NCBI RefSeq assembly: GCF_048569485.1
Contig: NC_134360.1
Location: 206,011,953 to 206,075,952 of the forward strand
Origin: Anomaloglossus baeobatrachus
Lineage: Eukaryota; Chordata; Amphibia; Anura; Aromobatidae
Reading direction: 5' to 3'
Length of the DNA: 64,000 bases
Shown: positions 23,735 to 35,032 of the stretch, piece by piece
Layout of the letters: each line of letters begins with the position of its first letter
Position numbering within the stretch: the stretch's first letter is position 1
The notes under the pieces: generated by a model
The model's database searches: none
The model's input: the letters and a program-made list of their open reading frames with translations, nothing else
What the model was told of the DNA's origin: nothing
Program-made: the position numbers and the translations under genes

Positions 23735-24040
23735 GGCTCTGTTCACAAATGGAAAAAGTGATCTGATGCAATGTTTATGCAAATAGAAGCAGAGGGGACC
23801 CACTGATTATTAAGGGGGTCTGTACAGGGTCCAGTTTTTAGTACAGAAAAAAAAAAACCCTATCATGCAGAACTTTTTCTTCCATTCTAAAAATCTGGAG
23901 TCCAGACAGACCCCATAATAATCAATGGGGACCCTCTGCTTCCACGTGCATAACTAATAAAATCGATCACTTATTACTATTGTTTTTTCCTGAAGCAGAA
24001 GAGACAACTGGAATTTGCAAAAGCACATGTGAACAAAGCC
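23735..24040. mobile_element. Fold-back MITE near the start of intron 1
   Basis: The ends GGCTCTGTTCACA and TGTGAACAAAGCC are inverted. Inner arms also pair (AGAAGCAGAGGGGACCCACTG with CAATGGGGACCCTCTGCTTCC, and GGGGGTCTGT with ACAGACCCC). No transposase. Target duplication not resolved. Confidence 0.65.
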
Positions 24041-24844
24041 GAAAACTCTAAAGTCAAATGTTACTTTTTTTTAGTTAATTATTAGTTATTATTTTTTATT
24101 ACTTTTTTTATATACTGTATATATTTTACAAATTAGGCAGAACTGTAATATGATTGTTACTTTGGTGGAGGATCATAAATGATTGAGCTACTATGTCACA
24201 GGAGGGTTACTTGTACTCTTATGAATGACGTATACAGTGCTGTGCGAAGGTATTCACCCCTCTTGGCTTTTTACCTATTTTGTTACATTGCAACCTGTGT
24301 TTACATATTTTTGTAATGTGATTTGTGTGTGATGCATCAGCACTATATTGTTTAAGTTTGGGAAGTGAAGTGATAAAAATATAAGCAAAAATTAAATTTA
24401 TGGGATAAAATAAATAAAAAAATGCCATGTGCATATGTATTCACCTCTTTTGCTATGAAGCAAATCAAAATTTCTGGTTCACGCAATTACCTTCATAAGT
24501 CACATGCTTAGTGAAAGGCAATCCACCTGAGTGTAATCTAAGTGTCCCCTGTCTGTGAGTATATACACACTTTTTCTGAAAGGCCACAGAGGCTGCAACA
24601 ACAATAAGCAAGAGGAACCAATAACCAAACACCATGATGACCAAGGAGATCTCTAAACAACACATTGAAGACCAAGGAGATCTCCAAACAACACCATGAA
24701 GACCAAGGAGGTCTCCAAACAACACCTTGAAGACCAAGGAGGTCTCCAAACAGCTTGAGCACCATCAACTCCATTATCATCAAATGGAAAGAACGTGGCA
24801 CCACAACAAACCTGCCAAGAGAGGTCCACCCACCAAAACACTTA

Positions 24845-25424
24845 GGGCGGCTTTGCACGTTGCGACATTGCACGTGCGATGTCGATGGGGTCAAATCGAA
24901 AGTGACGCACATCCGGCGTCGCAGTCAATATCGCAACGTGCAAATCCTTTTTGATACGATGAACGAGCGCAAAAGCGTCGTTATCGTATCATCGCTGCAG
25001 CCTCCGACATTTCCATAATGCCGGTGCAGCGACAGGTACGATGTTGTTCCTTGCTCCTGCGGCAGCACACATCGCTGTGTGTAAAGCCGCAGAAGCGAGG
25101 AACTTCACCTTACCTGCCGCCGGCTGCAATGAGAAGGACGGAGGTGGGTGGGATGTTTACATCCTGCTCATCTCCGCCCCTCCACTTCAATTGGCCGCCT
25201 GCCGTGTGACGTCGCTGTGACGCCGCACGAACCGCCCCCTTAGGAAGGAGGCGGGTCGCCGGCCAGAGGGACATCGCACGGCAGGTATGTGCGTGTGAAA
25301 CTGCCGTAGCGATAATAATCGCTACGGCAGCTTTCACTAGATATTGCACGTGCGACGGGGGCGGGACTATCGCTGCAGCATCAGTAACACATTGTAACCG
25401 ATGTCACAGCGTGCAAAGCCCGCC
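24845..25424. mobile_element. GC-core MITE, copy 7 (inside Tc1)
   Basis: The ends are GGGCGGCTTTGCAC and GTGCAAAGCCCGCC, with TTA at 24842-24844 and 25425-25427. The core has the complement of GGGGCGGAG. Sequence is close to copy 2 (2841-3420) in opposite orientation. Confidence 0.85.
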
Positions 25425-25427
25425 TTA

Positions 25428-25974
25428 GGGGTACTTTGCACACTACGACATCGCAGGTGCGATGTCGGTGGGGTCATGTCGAAAGTGACGCACTTCCAGT
25501 GTCGCTCTCAACATCATTGTGTGTAAATCCTAGATGATACGATTAACGACCACAAAAGCGTCGTAATCGTATTATCGGTGTAGCACCAGCGAAAACCATA
25601 ATTACCTTGCTGCAACGGTCCGATGTTCCTCGTTCCTGCGGCAGCACACATTGCTATGTGTGAAGCCGTTGGAGCGAGGAACATCTACCTGCGTCCCAGA
25701 CGCCAATGCGGAAGGAAGGAGGTCGGCGGGATGTTTACATCCTGCTCATCTCCGCCCCTCCGCTGCTATTGGCCGCCTGCCGTGTGACGTCGCTGTGATG
25801 CCGCACGACCCGCCCCCTTAGGAAGGAGGCGGATCGCCAGCCAGATCGACGTCGCAGGGCAGGTGAGTGATAATGTTCGCTACGCCAGCTATCATCAGAT
25901 ATCGCAGGGGGCGGGGACTATCGTGCTCGGCATCGCAGCATCGGCTTGCGATGTCGTAGTGTGCAAAGTACCAC
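25428..25974. mobile_element. GC-core MITE, copy 8 (adjacent to copy 7)
   Basis: The ends are GGGGTACTTTGCAC and GTGCAAAGTACCAC, with TTA at 25425-25427 and 25975-25977. It shares its left target copy with the right target copy of copy 7, so one MITE inserted into the duplication made by the other. It is a different subfamily (TACTTTGCACAC ends). Confidence 0.85.
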
Positions 25975-27011
25975 TTAGTCCGGACAAGGAGGGCATTAAT
26001 CAGAGAGGCAGCATAGAGACCAAAGGTAACCCTGAAGGCGCTTCAGAGTTCTCAAGGAAAGACTGAAGTAACTGTCCATGTGACCACAATAAGCCGTACA
26101 CTCCACAGAGCTGACTTTTCTAGAAGAGTGGCCAGAAAAAAAAGTCTTTACTTACAGTTGAAAATTGGAGGGCCCGTTTTGATTTTTGCCAAAACACGTG
26201 AGAGATGCCCCAAATGTATGGAGAAAGATGTTGGGGTCATATAAGACCAAAATTGAACTTTTTGGCCACCAAGGCATACGCTATGTTTGTCACCAAACCA
26301 ACACAGCTCATCAAGATCACCATCCCCACAGTGAAACATAGTGGTGGCAGCATCATGCTGTAGGGATGCTTTTCGGCAGCAACTACATGGGAAATGGTCA
26401 CAGTTAAGGGAAAGGTGAATGGTGTTAAATAAAGGGATATTCTTGAGCAAAACAGTTTCAGTCTGTCAGTGATTTTAGACTGTGTCGGAGGTCCACCTTC
26501 AAAGAAGACAATGATTCAAAGCTACTGCTAAAGCACGAGATTGGTTTAATGGGAAACGTATAAATGTATTGGAGCGGCCTAGTCACATCTCAGACCTTAA
26601 TCTATTTGAGAATCTATGGTCAAACTTGAAGATTGCTGTTCACCAGAGGAAACCATCTAACTTGAAGGAGTTGGAGCAGTTTTCTATTGAGGAATGGGTA
26701 AAAATCCCAGTGGCAAGATGTGGAAAACTCATAGAGACTTAACGAAAGCGACAGCTGTAATTGCCGCAAAAGGAGGCTCGACAATACTGACTTTAGGGGA
26801 GTGAATAGTTATGCACACTGACGTTTTCAATTATTTAGTCCTATTTATTGTTTGTTTCACAATAAAAAGAAAACCAAATGTACAAAGCTGCAGACATGTT
26901 CTTACATGAACTGGTGTAAACTCTCAAAAAAAAAAAATCTGTGAAATTTCAAGTTGTGAGGTAGCAATACATGAAAAATGTCAAGGGGGTGAATACTTTC
27001 GCAAAGCACTG

Positions 27012-27459
27012 TATATTATATTTTATCCAGGAGAAGTTGTACTAAATGGTAAACTCAGCTCTGCCACATATATCAAACATCTGGAGAATATTGAGTTGCT
27101 AAGTACCATACTGTATTAGCATAATCTAGAAAAAAACAGCAGTAGTGGGTATAGATTAATTCTCTGTATAGTTCTGGAAAGTTCTTTTATATCTAATAAA
27201 ATAAAATATTAATAATATGGTATAATGTAATGTATAATGTTTACAGGATATTGATATGATCTGCAGAGTTAAAAACGTGGGAGTTGCTTTACATATCTTA
27301 AAAAGCCCTAGCCTGCATTGTAGCCCAGAGCTGCACTCATAATTCTGCTGGTTGATACTTGGTATTGGTCAGCAAAACTTTTTTGATAGAAACATCCAAA
27401 TATATGGGTTTTTTCTACATGAGATCATTGTACAAAGCCTGGTGTAAGGACCACACTTC
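27012..27459. other. Intronic sequence, nothing recognised
   Basis: AT-rich sequence without clear repeat ends or coding signals. Confidence 0.35.
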
Positions 27460-27463
27460 TCTA

Positions 27464-27497
<34 letters not shown>

Positions 27498-27518
27498 TAA
27501 CAGCATAATGCTATATAT

Positions 27519-28398
27519 TAAACAGTTTGACAACCATATCCTGTCCACCGCCATTAACTTGAGAACTGCGGCAGCTATAGGCATAGAAGTGGTGTCTAGG
27601 TATAGTAAAGTAGCCATGTGCTACGCAATTAAACCACCTATATCGCCACCTGGTGGAAAACAACGGAGTTAGCATTTTTACCTTGAAAACGGAACGAGAT
27701 AGAGGAAAAAAGTGAATTAAAAAATTGTAGAGCATCATCAATTCAATACGAATCGACACTTTGCATACAGAAATGCTATGATATGAAACTCATGACCCCC
27801 CCAAAACATTGAATGCTGGTCACACATATGGCGCTCATTTAACTTTGATGCTCAAAGTGGCCACAGTCAGCTGCAATTCACATCTGGACTCTGGACAGCA
27901 TACTGTATCTTGCTGCACGCCGTGCAATATGGTAGGTGACCCGTTTGCACAAGCATCTGTGATACGTCGTCGTAGGTCCTGCAATGTTGGTGTGACCTAA
28001 CAGAAAGAAGTCCAATGGGGTCAGGTCAGGTGAGCGTGGAGGCCACTCCATGCAGCCACCATACCCAATGACTTGTAGGAAGGTCTCCATGAGGTATCGC
28101 TTCACGTCCGCAGCCTTGTGAGTTTTATACGTTCTAATCATAGCATTTCTCTATGCAAGGTGTCGATTTGTATTGAATTGATGATGCCCTACAACTTTGT
28201 AATCCACTTTTTTTCTCTATCTCGTTCCGTTTCCGAGATAAAAATGCTAACTCCGCTGTTTTCCACCAGGTGGCGCTATAGGTTGTACATTGCGTAGTGC
28301 ATGAATACTTTACTATACCTAGACACCACTTCTATGCCTATAGTTGCCGCCGTTCTCAAGTTGATGGCGGTGGACAGCATATGGGTGGACACACTGTA
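27519..28398 (-). mobile_element. mariner-like transposon with SPDLTPLDFF motif
   Basis: Arms of roughly 170 bp are inverted (CCTGTCCACCGCCATTAACT on the left, CAAGTTGATGGCGGTGGACAG on the right), ending near ACAGTGTGTCC at TA. The minus-strand frame 27878-28141 includes WPPRSPDLTPLDFFLLG. This is the last catalytic motif of mariner-type enzymes that use Asp in the third position (DDxD). The frame covers only part of a transposase, so the element is defective. Confidence 0.68.
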
Positions 28399-28710
28399 TA
28401 GCACCATGTTCCACAGCGCTTTAGAATTCAGGGGAACATGACGAAACAATTTGAGTGAGGGTTCTTCTCACAAGAGCTTACAATCTATGAGGGAATACAG
28501 GTAACGCAAAAGGTAAAAATTGCTTGTAGTATATCGTCCAGCCATCTTGATAGTAAATAAGTGTATTCATGTAAAACGTTACAAACTGCTACTGAGTGAA
28601 TGGAGTATATGGGAGAGGACATGATTCTGAGGAAAACCTGGGGAGAACTGAGAACAGATTAGGAAGTTAAAGTGATAAACTTGCCTTAAATAATGTGATT
28701 TAGGGTAAGC

Positions 28711-29348
28711 TTAATGGGGTTGTCCACTACTTTAACATTGATGACCTATCCTTAGGATAGCTACAAAAGCATATCCAATGGCGCTCAATAATATAAGGAT
28801 ACATTGGCATTGCATTACTGTTATAAGAATATTATAGAAAAGAGAAAAAATACATATCTAATGTGATAAATGAGTGAAAAGACATAGGCATTGCATTACT
28901 GCTTTGGCTATATTGACAATAAGAGATTTTTAGCTTATGTATTGTTCAATCCATGTGAGCCCGATAACCTTGGCAAGGTGATCTCATTATATCGGGAACC
29001 GAACTGTAAATCTGGGATTAAAAATCTGCATGTTTCGGTCCCGGCGGTGACAGCAGGCAGCCGGAAATGCTCTGTTCCGGTGCTGCTCCGGCTTCTGATA
29101 GTGGTTGCGGTCAGGTACTGCACATCCACATCCCATTCTAATCAATAGGAAGCGGATGTGCAGTACCCAGCCGCAGCCACTCTCAGAAAACAGACAGCTC
29201 TGGATCTGAGCATTTCCGGCTGCCTGCTGCCGCCGCTGAGAACAGCTGATTGGCGGGGATGCCAGGTGTCGGACCCCAGCTGATTAGACATCGATGACCT
29301 ATCCTAAGGATAAGCTATCAATGTAATAGTAGTGGACAACCCCTTTAA
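28711..29348. mobile_element. T2-type MITE, TTAA flanked
   Basis: The left end is TTAATGGGGTTGTCCACTAC and the right end GTAGTGGACAACCCCTTTAA. The inner CCTATCCTTAGGATAG is mirrored by CTATCCTAAGGATAAG. An internal hairpin surrounds about 29128 (GGCAGCCGGAAATGCTC with its complement). TTAA targets and the AAAGGGG end fit T2/Kolobok-like MITEs known from frogs. Inserted in the L2 remnant. Confidence 0.75.
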
Positions 29349-29520
29349 AATTGTGAATGCTGGGAATCAACGAGAATGTCTTGGAGTAGAGCATTCCAGA
29401 GAAGTGGTACAACACAAAAGAAGTTTGGAAAACAAGAGTGGGAGGTTTGGTTCATGGATGATATTGGTTTTAGCTCATTATCAGAACAAAGAGAACAAGT
29501 AGAGCGATAGAAATGTGATT

Positions 29521-30148
29521 TATAAGAGCAACCTTTCCCTTGAGCCAGGACGTAATGCTAAGAGATTTCTGTTCTGAATTTGCAGAATAGTACACTGAAA
29601 AATTATTCTATTATACATTTTAAAGAGTTGGCAAATCTCCTTGGTGCCATTAAAACCTCCCAGAAAGTATTCTGGATTATACAGATCTTCACTGAAGAGG
29701 GCTACTGTGCAAGAACAGTGTATGGGCTATTTGCAGTCCAATAGCCCACTTGCTTTGCAGGTAGAAATGTCCCCTCCCCCACTTCTTGGGCCCCTGCACA
29801 GGTTGCACCAATGATATGTCTAAGCCTGCAGAGCCCCAATGTTCAAAAGCACATTCAGGGAATAGGTAGTGGAGTATGACATGGGTATGAAAGGGGCCAT
29901 GGTCATGGGAAAACTTTTGGAGACACACTTTGCACATCACATCAAACACCTTCCAGTCATCAATTCCTTAAAGTTGGCAAGCATGATTTAGAGGGGTCCC
30001 CTAAAATTAGAATATCGATGGCCTAGATTGATGGGGTTCTAACCAGGGACGTACCACCTATAGCAGCAGACCAGCTGCCAGCTTTGGGGCCTTCTACGTC
30101 AGGGAAACCCAGTTCAACCTCAGCCCCTGCCCGACATCACAAGAATCA
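29521..30148. other. Intronic sequence, nothing recognised
   Basis: The minus-strand frame 29689-29949 has no recognised similarity. No transposon ends were seen. Confidence 0.35.
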
Positions 30149-30711
30149 GTGACGAAGTTGAAGTTACGCAGGGGATGGATATTTCAGCAAGACAATGATC
30201 CAAAACCCCGCTCCAAATCTACTCAGGCATTCATGCAGAGGAACAATTACAATGTTCTGGAATGGCCATCCCAGTCCCCAGACCTGAATATCTTTGAAAA
30301 TCTGTGGGATGATTTGAAGCGTGCTGTCCATGCTCGGCGCCCATCAAACTTAACTGAACTGGAATTGTTTTGTAAACAGGAATGGTCAAATATACCTTCA
30401 TCCAGGATCCAGGAACTCATTAAAAGCTACAGGAAGCGACTAGAGGCTGTTATTTTTGCAAAAGGAGGATCTACAAAATATTAATGTCACTTTTATGTTG
30501 AGGTGCCCATACGTTTGCACCGGTCAAATTTTGTTTAAATGCGGATTGCACATTTTCTGTTAGTACAATAAACCTCATTTCAATCCAGAAATATTAGTCA
30601 GTCCATCAGTTATTAGATATATGAAACTGAAATAGCTGTTGCAAAAACCCAAATTGTTATAAAGAAAAAAGGTTAACATTAATAGGGGTGCCCAAACTTT
30701 TTCATATGACT
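30149..30711 (+). mobile_element. Tc1-like transposon, 3' half (transposase C-terminus)
   Basis: The frame 30149-30484 encodes the Tc1 transposase end: WIFQQDNDPK with the second catalytic Asp, WPSQSPDLNIFENLW with the final Glu, then the usual tail RIQELIKSYRKRLEAVIFAK and a stop. The 3' inverted repeat ends CCAAACTTTTTCATATGACTG at 30711, before TA. Everything upstream of the second Asp is missing, so this is a 5'-truncated, dead copy. The intact tail suggests modest age. Confidence 0.88.
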
Positions 30712-30724
30712 GTATGATCACCTC

Positions 30725-30941
30725 TTCTCTGCATATAAATCTAGTCTTTGTAGTCAAGTTGACGCGGCCTCAACTTTTCTGAGTGCAACTTCTTAGCTAA
30801 AAGGTTAGATTTATATACAGAGAAGAGAGGAATGCAGAGGCGCAGAAACAATAGAAAACAATTCAGGAGAACAGCGGCATTAAAATCAGGGAAAAATTAT
30901 AATATACAGTATATTTATGGTAAGTGAAAGTTCCCCTTTAA
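30725..30941. mobile_element. T2-like MITE fragment
   Basis: The right end is GTAAGTGAAAGTTCCCCTTTAA (TTAA 30938-30941). The interior has inverted words (CTCTTCTCTGCATATAAATCTAG and TAGATTTATATACAGAGAAGAG). Related to 6840-7064. Confidence 0.5.
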
Positions 30942-31259
30942 GCTGAAATAACAGACATAGTCAGTAAACAAGAATGGCACTATGCAAGAGGAAAGCTGCC
31001 ACATTCATTTATTAATATTTATGGCAAGTGACAGGTCCTCTTCCTTGTCCTTTTCCTTTAGGTCCTGGTTAAGGTAAATCTTATTGACAGTATCAATGAC
31101 ATCAAGTGTTCCCATAGAGTAAAGTGATAATATCTGAGATTGGCCACTACACAATGGTGTCGGATTCGCATCGATGACTTTTCCTATGGATAGTTCATCA
31201 ATATCTTCACCCTGGACATCCACTTGTAGGGTACTGATTTCCATATTATGGCATTCATC

Positions 31260-31777
31260 TTAAAGATGACCAACCACTAGGATTTTCCTATATGAACTAA
31301 AGTCAGTGCTATACTGGCGCTATCATGCTGATTCTATACATAACTTTAGTTGTGAGATCGGATGTATAGTTTTTGAAATACAGGCAAGTAAAGTTTGTGA
31401 AATGCACTGTTATTTGATTGATAGGTGCAACAGAATGTCTAATAGGTAAGTCGGGTTTTGTTAGTTATTCCCGCCCCTGTCTGCTGCCTGTCGTTCCTCC
31501 CAATGTCTCTGTTATTACAGGGGAAGGAAAGATAGGGGGGGGGGAAGGACAGGCAGGCAGGAGCGGGAATAACTAGCAAAACCCGACCCACCTATTAGAC
31601 ATTCCATTGCACCTATCAATCAAATAACAGCACATTTCACAAACTTTACTTACCTGTATTACAGAAAGTATACATCCGATCTCACAACTAAAGGTATGTA
31701 TAGAATCAGCATGATAGCGCCAGTATAGCACTGGCTTTAGTTTATATAGGACATTCCTAGTGGTTGCTCCTCTTTAA
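31260..31777. mobile_element. Long fold-back T2-type MITE
   Basis: TTAAAGATGACCAACCACTA on the left mirrors TAGTGGTTGCTCCTCTTTAA on the right. The arms continue inward for about 230 bp each (CTATACTGGCGCTATCATGC with GCATGATAGCGCCAGTATAG; AATAGGTAAGTCGGGTTTTG with AAAACCCGACCCACCTATT). The loop is a G-rich run near 31530-31545. TTAA bounds both ends. No coding sequence. Confidence 0.85.
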
Positions 31778-32038
31778 TAACATGTGCTTCCCCTCCAAAC
31801 AGGAATATGTTACAATTCCGTATAGTCCAAATCTGATGTCTGTATTTCTCACATCGATTTATTTCTTTACACTTCATTAGAGTTAACGGTATATAAAGAA
31901 TCTAAATAGGATTAGCAGATACAATGATATATTTCATGGTTTATTTTTGTTGCATTACCCACAAGGTCGCCGATAACTTTTTGCCTCATTGGAAGCATTG
32001 AAGTTGTGCCATGAGTCATGATAAAGCTGTTGTGTTTC

Positions 32039-33282
32039 TGTGTCGCCCTGGGCAAGCCAGGGGACACAGGTCACAACACCACCACACCCCACACTCCAGG
32101 TAGGCACATCACAGCTAACCAGAAATCCTTGTTGCCTTCCTCCAGAGGCTGATGATTCACACCAGGGGGTGGGCCAGGCGGTTGGCTCCGCCCACCAAGG
32201 AGATCACAGCTCTGGAGGCAGGAAGTACCAGGCAGAGAACCCCGGGCAGGGGAAGAGTGAAGTCTAGCTGAGGGCTAGAGTAAACAACAAAGAAGTGAAA
32301 GTGAAGGAAAGAAAAGTGGAAAAGGAGGAAAGCAAGAAGTGGTGACAGAGCAGAGAGGGTGCAAAGCCTGAGGGCCCAGCTTTGTGTAGGGCCAGAACAG
32401 CAAGGTCAGCGACGGCGGTGACCGTCTGGAGTGGGACCGTTTGGAAGTTCCTGGAAGGACCCCGTTGGCTGTGTGCCCGGTGGTCTGGAGCAGTGTTCCG
32501 AAGGACAGTCAGCACCAGGGCAGGGGCCTCTCGGACCCCGGCAAGGCTAGGAGTCGCCAAATTTGCCGAATCCGTCAGTGAAGGGGACGTAGATCCCCCA
32601 ACAACCAAGTCCCGATTGAAGGCAACAGCCCAACCTGAAGCAGAGAGACACCGCCACCGCCAAGGCACCAGTTTCTCAGGGCCAGCGCCTGCGGGCAAAG
32701 TGTAGAGCTCCTCCGGCCCAGATTGTAGTCGGGGAGCGGGTAACCGGAGGGAATCCACCGCTACCATCAGTCAAACATAGGTGCAAGGAAGAGGGACATC
32801 ACCGTCAACTACCGGGGGTGCAGGTGCAGCCGTCTGTGGGACCGTCCTACCAGCCGTTTGGTTTACCGTACAAACTGTGTCCGTGTCTCAGGCTGAGTGA
32901 GTACCACAGTGCCGCAAGGCACAGCGCTGCCCCCGCGTCCCTGCGCCCACAAGGCCCCGCACCTCCTTCTCCACCCCCGGGCCCCGGGATCACCAACCCC
33001 TACCCACGGAGGGGCAATACAACACCTGGCTGCTCCGCATCACCATCCCCGGGACCCCCGAATTGAGCAGCGGTGGTGAAATCACCACAACCGTGGGTGG
33101 CGTCACGAACTATAACAATCCCCCACACCCAACCACAAATCCCCTTTCACTCACGGGCGAGGAGTGTCGCTCGAGAAACCCTGGGATCCGGCCCACAGCT
33201 CGAGCCACCACTGAGCAGCTGCCGGACCCGAGCAGAAGAGGGTGAGCGCGGTGTGCTGACACCCTCCTCCCCGCCCGCGACA
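32039..33282 (+). repeat. 5' LTR
   Basis: 1,244 bp, GC-rich. It is nearly identical to 35033-36276, with about seven base differences by eye. Its first 60 bp also resemble the LTR start of the minus-strand relative at 51976. Confidence 0.9.
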
Positions 33283-33335
33283 ACTTGGCGTCACGAACAG
33301 GATCTTACCGCTCTGCCGTCTGGTAGAAGTGCGCC

Positions 33336-34376
33336 TTGTTACCGCCGGAGATATCCGGCAGAAAAATTGCAGAAGCCGCCATCTTTGGCGCGAAATGTTC
33401 CCGCTCGAGCGTCTTCTCGAGCAGTAGAGGCGCGAAGGCCGAAACCCCGCCCCGAGAGAGGAGGGGCCGGAAAGAGCTAAGGGGGACGAAATGGCGGCTG
33501 GCCGCATGTGAGCGCGGCTGTGGAAGCAGGAACGCCAGGACCCTGCGGCCATTTATTGGTTCCTGGAAGAGGCCGCTGCTAAAGATGCTGAGTCCGACCA
33601 ACAACACCGTGGTCCCCGCGCCCGGCATGGCGGCGTGGGTGGAAGTCCGGACCGCCCAGCTAAGCAGCCGTCTGCAGGTCCGCATGCAGCTCGTCCTGGA
33701 GGAGTGGGAGGCCGACATGGTGGAAGCGGTGGCTGCTATGCGGAGATGTGAGGTGGAGGAAGATTTGGAGGAACGGGTAAGAGACCCACGTCCCTGTATT
33801 CTCGAGGGATCGGCCGCTGCGGCTGAGGGGACCGGCCTACACCCGTTCACCCTGCTGCCTCTCCCGCTACCCGCGTTAGCTGCTGCTGCCCCGCCACTAG
33901 GCCCGCTACCATCACCACCGGTAGCGGTACCCTGCCAATCCGCCCCGGCGGACCGACCTGCAGCAGAAGCTCATGACCACCCTGAACCGCTTCTATGGAA
34001 GAAGCCAAAGGCTGAGCCCGTCAGCAAAGATGCACCGGAGGCACGGCGGGGATGCAGCTGCCAGGAGGCAGAGGAGACCATGTCACAGCGGGGTCCCTCA
34101 TTATTGAAGGTGCCGGTCGTAGCCGACACGGAGGGACTCTGGCTGGGTCCGTCCCCCGCACACGCTGAACCGGAGCAAACAGAAAGTACTCCCGGCTGGG
34201 AGCGGCGGCAACAGCAGCTGCGCAGGGAGATCGATGCCCGAGAGGGGTGTAGAGCGGATGTGCATGCCCGCATGTATATGGAAGAAGATCACCTGCAGCG
34301 AGCTACCATTGGGGTCCAGAGCGGTGCACCGTGTGAAGGTGGCACTAGAGCCCCACGAGTGAGAATGGACTGTTAA
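33336..34376 (+). mobile_element. Gag-like reading frame of the LTR element (fossil)
   Basis: This is a 346-codon frame in the internal region. Its middle has an acidic helix-rich part with EEWEADMVEAV and DPRPC followed by AAAAEG, matched by a similar stretch in the relative at 50351-50974. A Pro/Ala-rich linker and a charged, probably coiled-coil end with ERRQQQLRREIDAREG follow. No zinc knuckle or enzyme motif is seen. It probably serves, or served, as a capsid-type protein; this is inference from position. Confidence 0.6.
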
Positions 34377-35032
34377 GCCGCAAAAGGCAGCGGAGTGCCG
34401 TTGCACAGTCCCCGTTGGGACCACCACTGAGTTGTTTGTTTAAAAGTTTTGGAAAGAATGATAAGGAAAAAGAAAATTAACCGAAGTTTATCTGATTGTC
34501 TGCTGTGATTTGCAACCGGCTGGAGCCGGCACCGTTGTCCCCATGGGGACCGTTTAAAATGCATGGGAACTATCCATGGACAAGCCCGTGAACTTGCAGG
34601 GCAACCACAGACGTTAGTGGCTTGTAAATATGTTGGTTACCGTTACCGTTTTCCGCAATGCCGCCTCCGGAGAGGCAGGTTGGAGGGAGGGCCCTGAGCA
34701 GAGCAGGCCAGGGCCCAGCCGCCAAAGGAACCGGTGGCTACCCTCTGGAGGGAAGGACAGATCCCGCTCGGGTACCGTGTGCTGGACTATGGGTCAAGGG
34801 GTGCTGCCTGGGTTTTAGGGGCAGCATCAGGGCCAGGTTGCTTGGGTGGGAGAGAGCGGAAACCGTAACCGTAAACCGTTGCAACGTTAAAAGTAAATGT
34901 GCCTCCCGTCTTGGGAAGAAGTTATTAAAAATGTTATTTATGTTTGTTTAACCTTGTTACCCCTTTTTTCAGAAAAATAAAACCGGTGTAGGACGGCAGC
35001 CCGCGGACGGTCTGCATTTTGCTAAGGGGGAA

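Larger units (their letters stand above)
24235..27011 (+). mobile_element. Tc1-like transposon remnant hosting two MITEs
   Basis: The termini CAGTGCTGTGCGAAGGTATT and the inverted right end TGAATACTTTCGCAAAGCACTG are flanked by TA (24233-24234, 27012-27013). Transposase traces are collinear on the + strand: a helix-turn-helix end with STINSIIIKWKERGTTTNLP (24755-24840), a segment RTRRALI near 25980, and the C-terminal DLNLFENLW with the last catalytic Glu near 26597-26620. The coding sequence is interrupted by the MITEs 24845-25424 and 25428-25974 and by further decay, so it is inactive. Confidence 0.85.
27460..29520 (-). mobile_element. L2-type LINE 3' fragment, interrupted by two DNA transposons
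   Basis: An (AAT)n run at 27463-27497 is the 3' tail of a minus-strand L2/CR1-type LINE. The next LINE words (TAGCACCATGTTCCACAGCGC, GAGCTTACAATCTATGAGG) follow at 28399, after a mariner insertion. A further block at 29349-29520 (GGAGTAGAGCATTCCAGAG, GAGTGGGAGGTT) follows a T2-type MITE. All blocks align in order with the cleaner copy at 57606-58251. No intact frame remains. Confidence 0.72.

Noticed and set aside
30149-30484. Intact host gene for a DNA-binding protein
   Set aside because: It is the C-terminal part of a Tc1 transposase, truncated at its 5' side and followed by the Tc1 inverted repeat.
33336-34376. 346-codon frame as a host gene
   Set aside because: It lies between two matching LTRs and has a counterpart in another LTR element, so it belongs to the retroelement.
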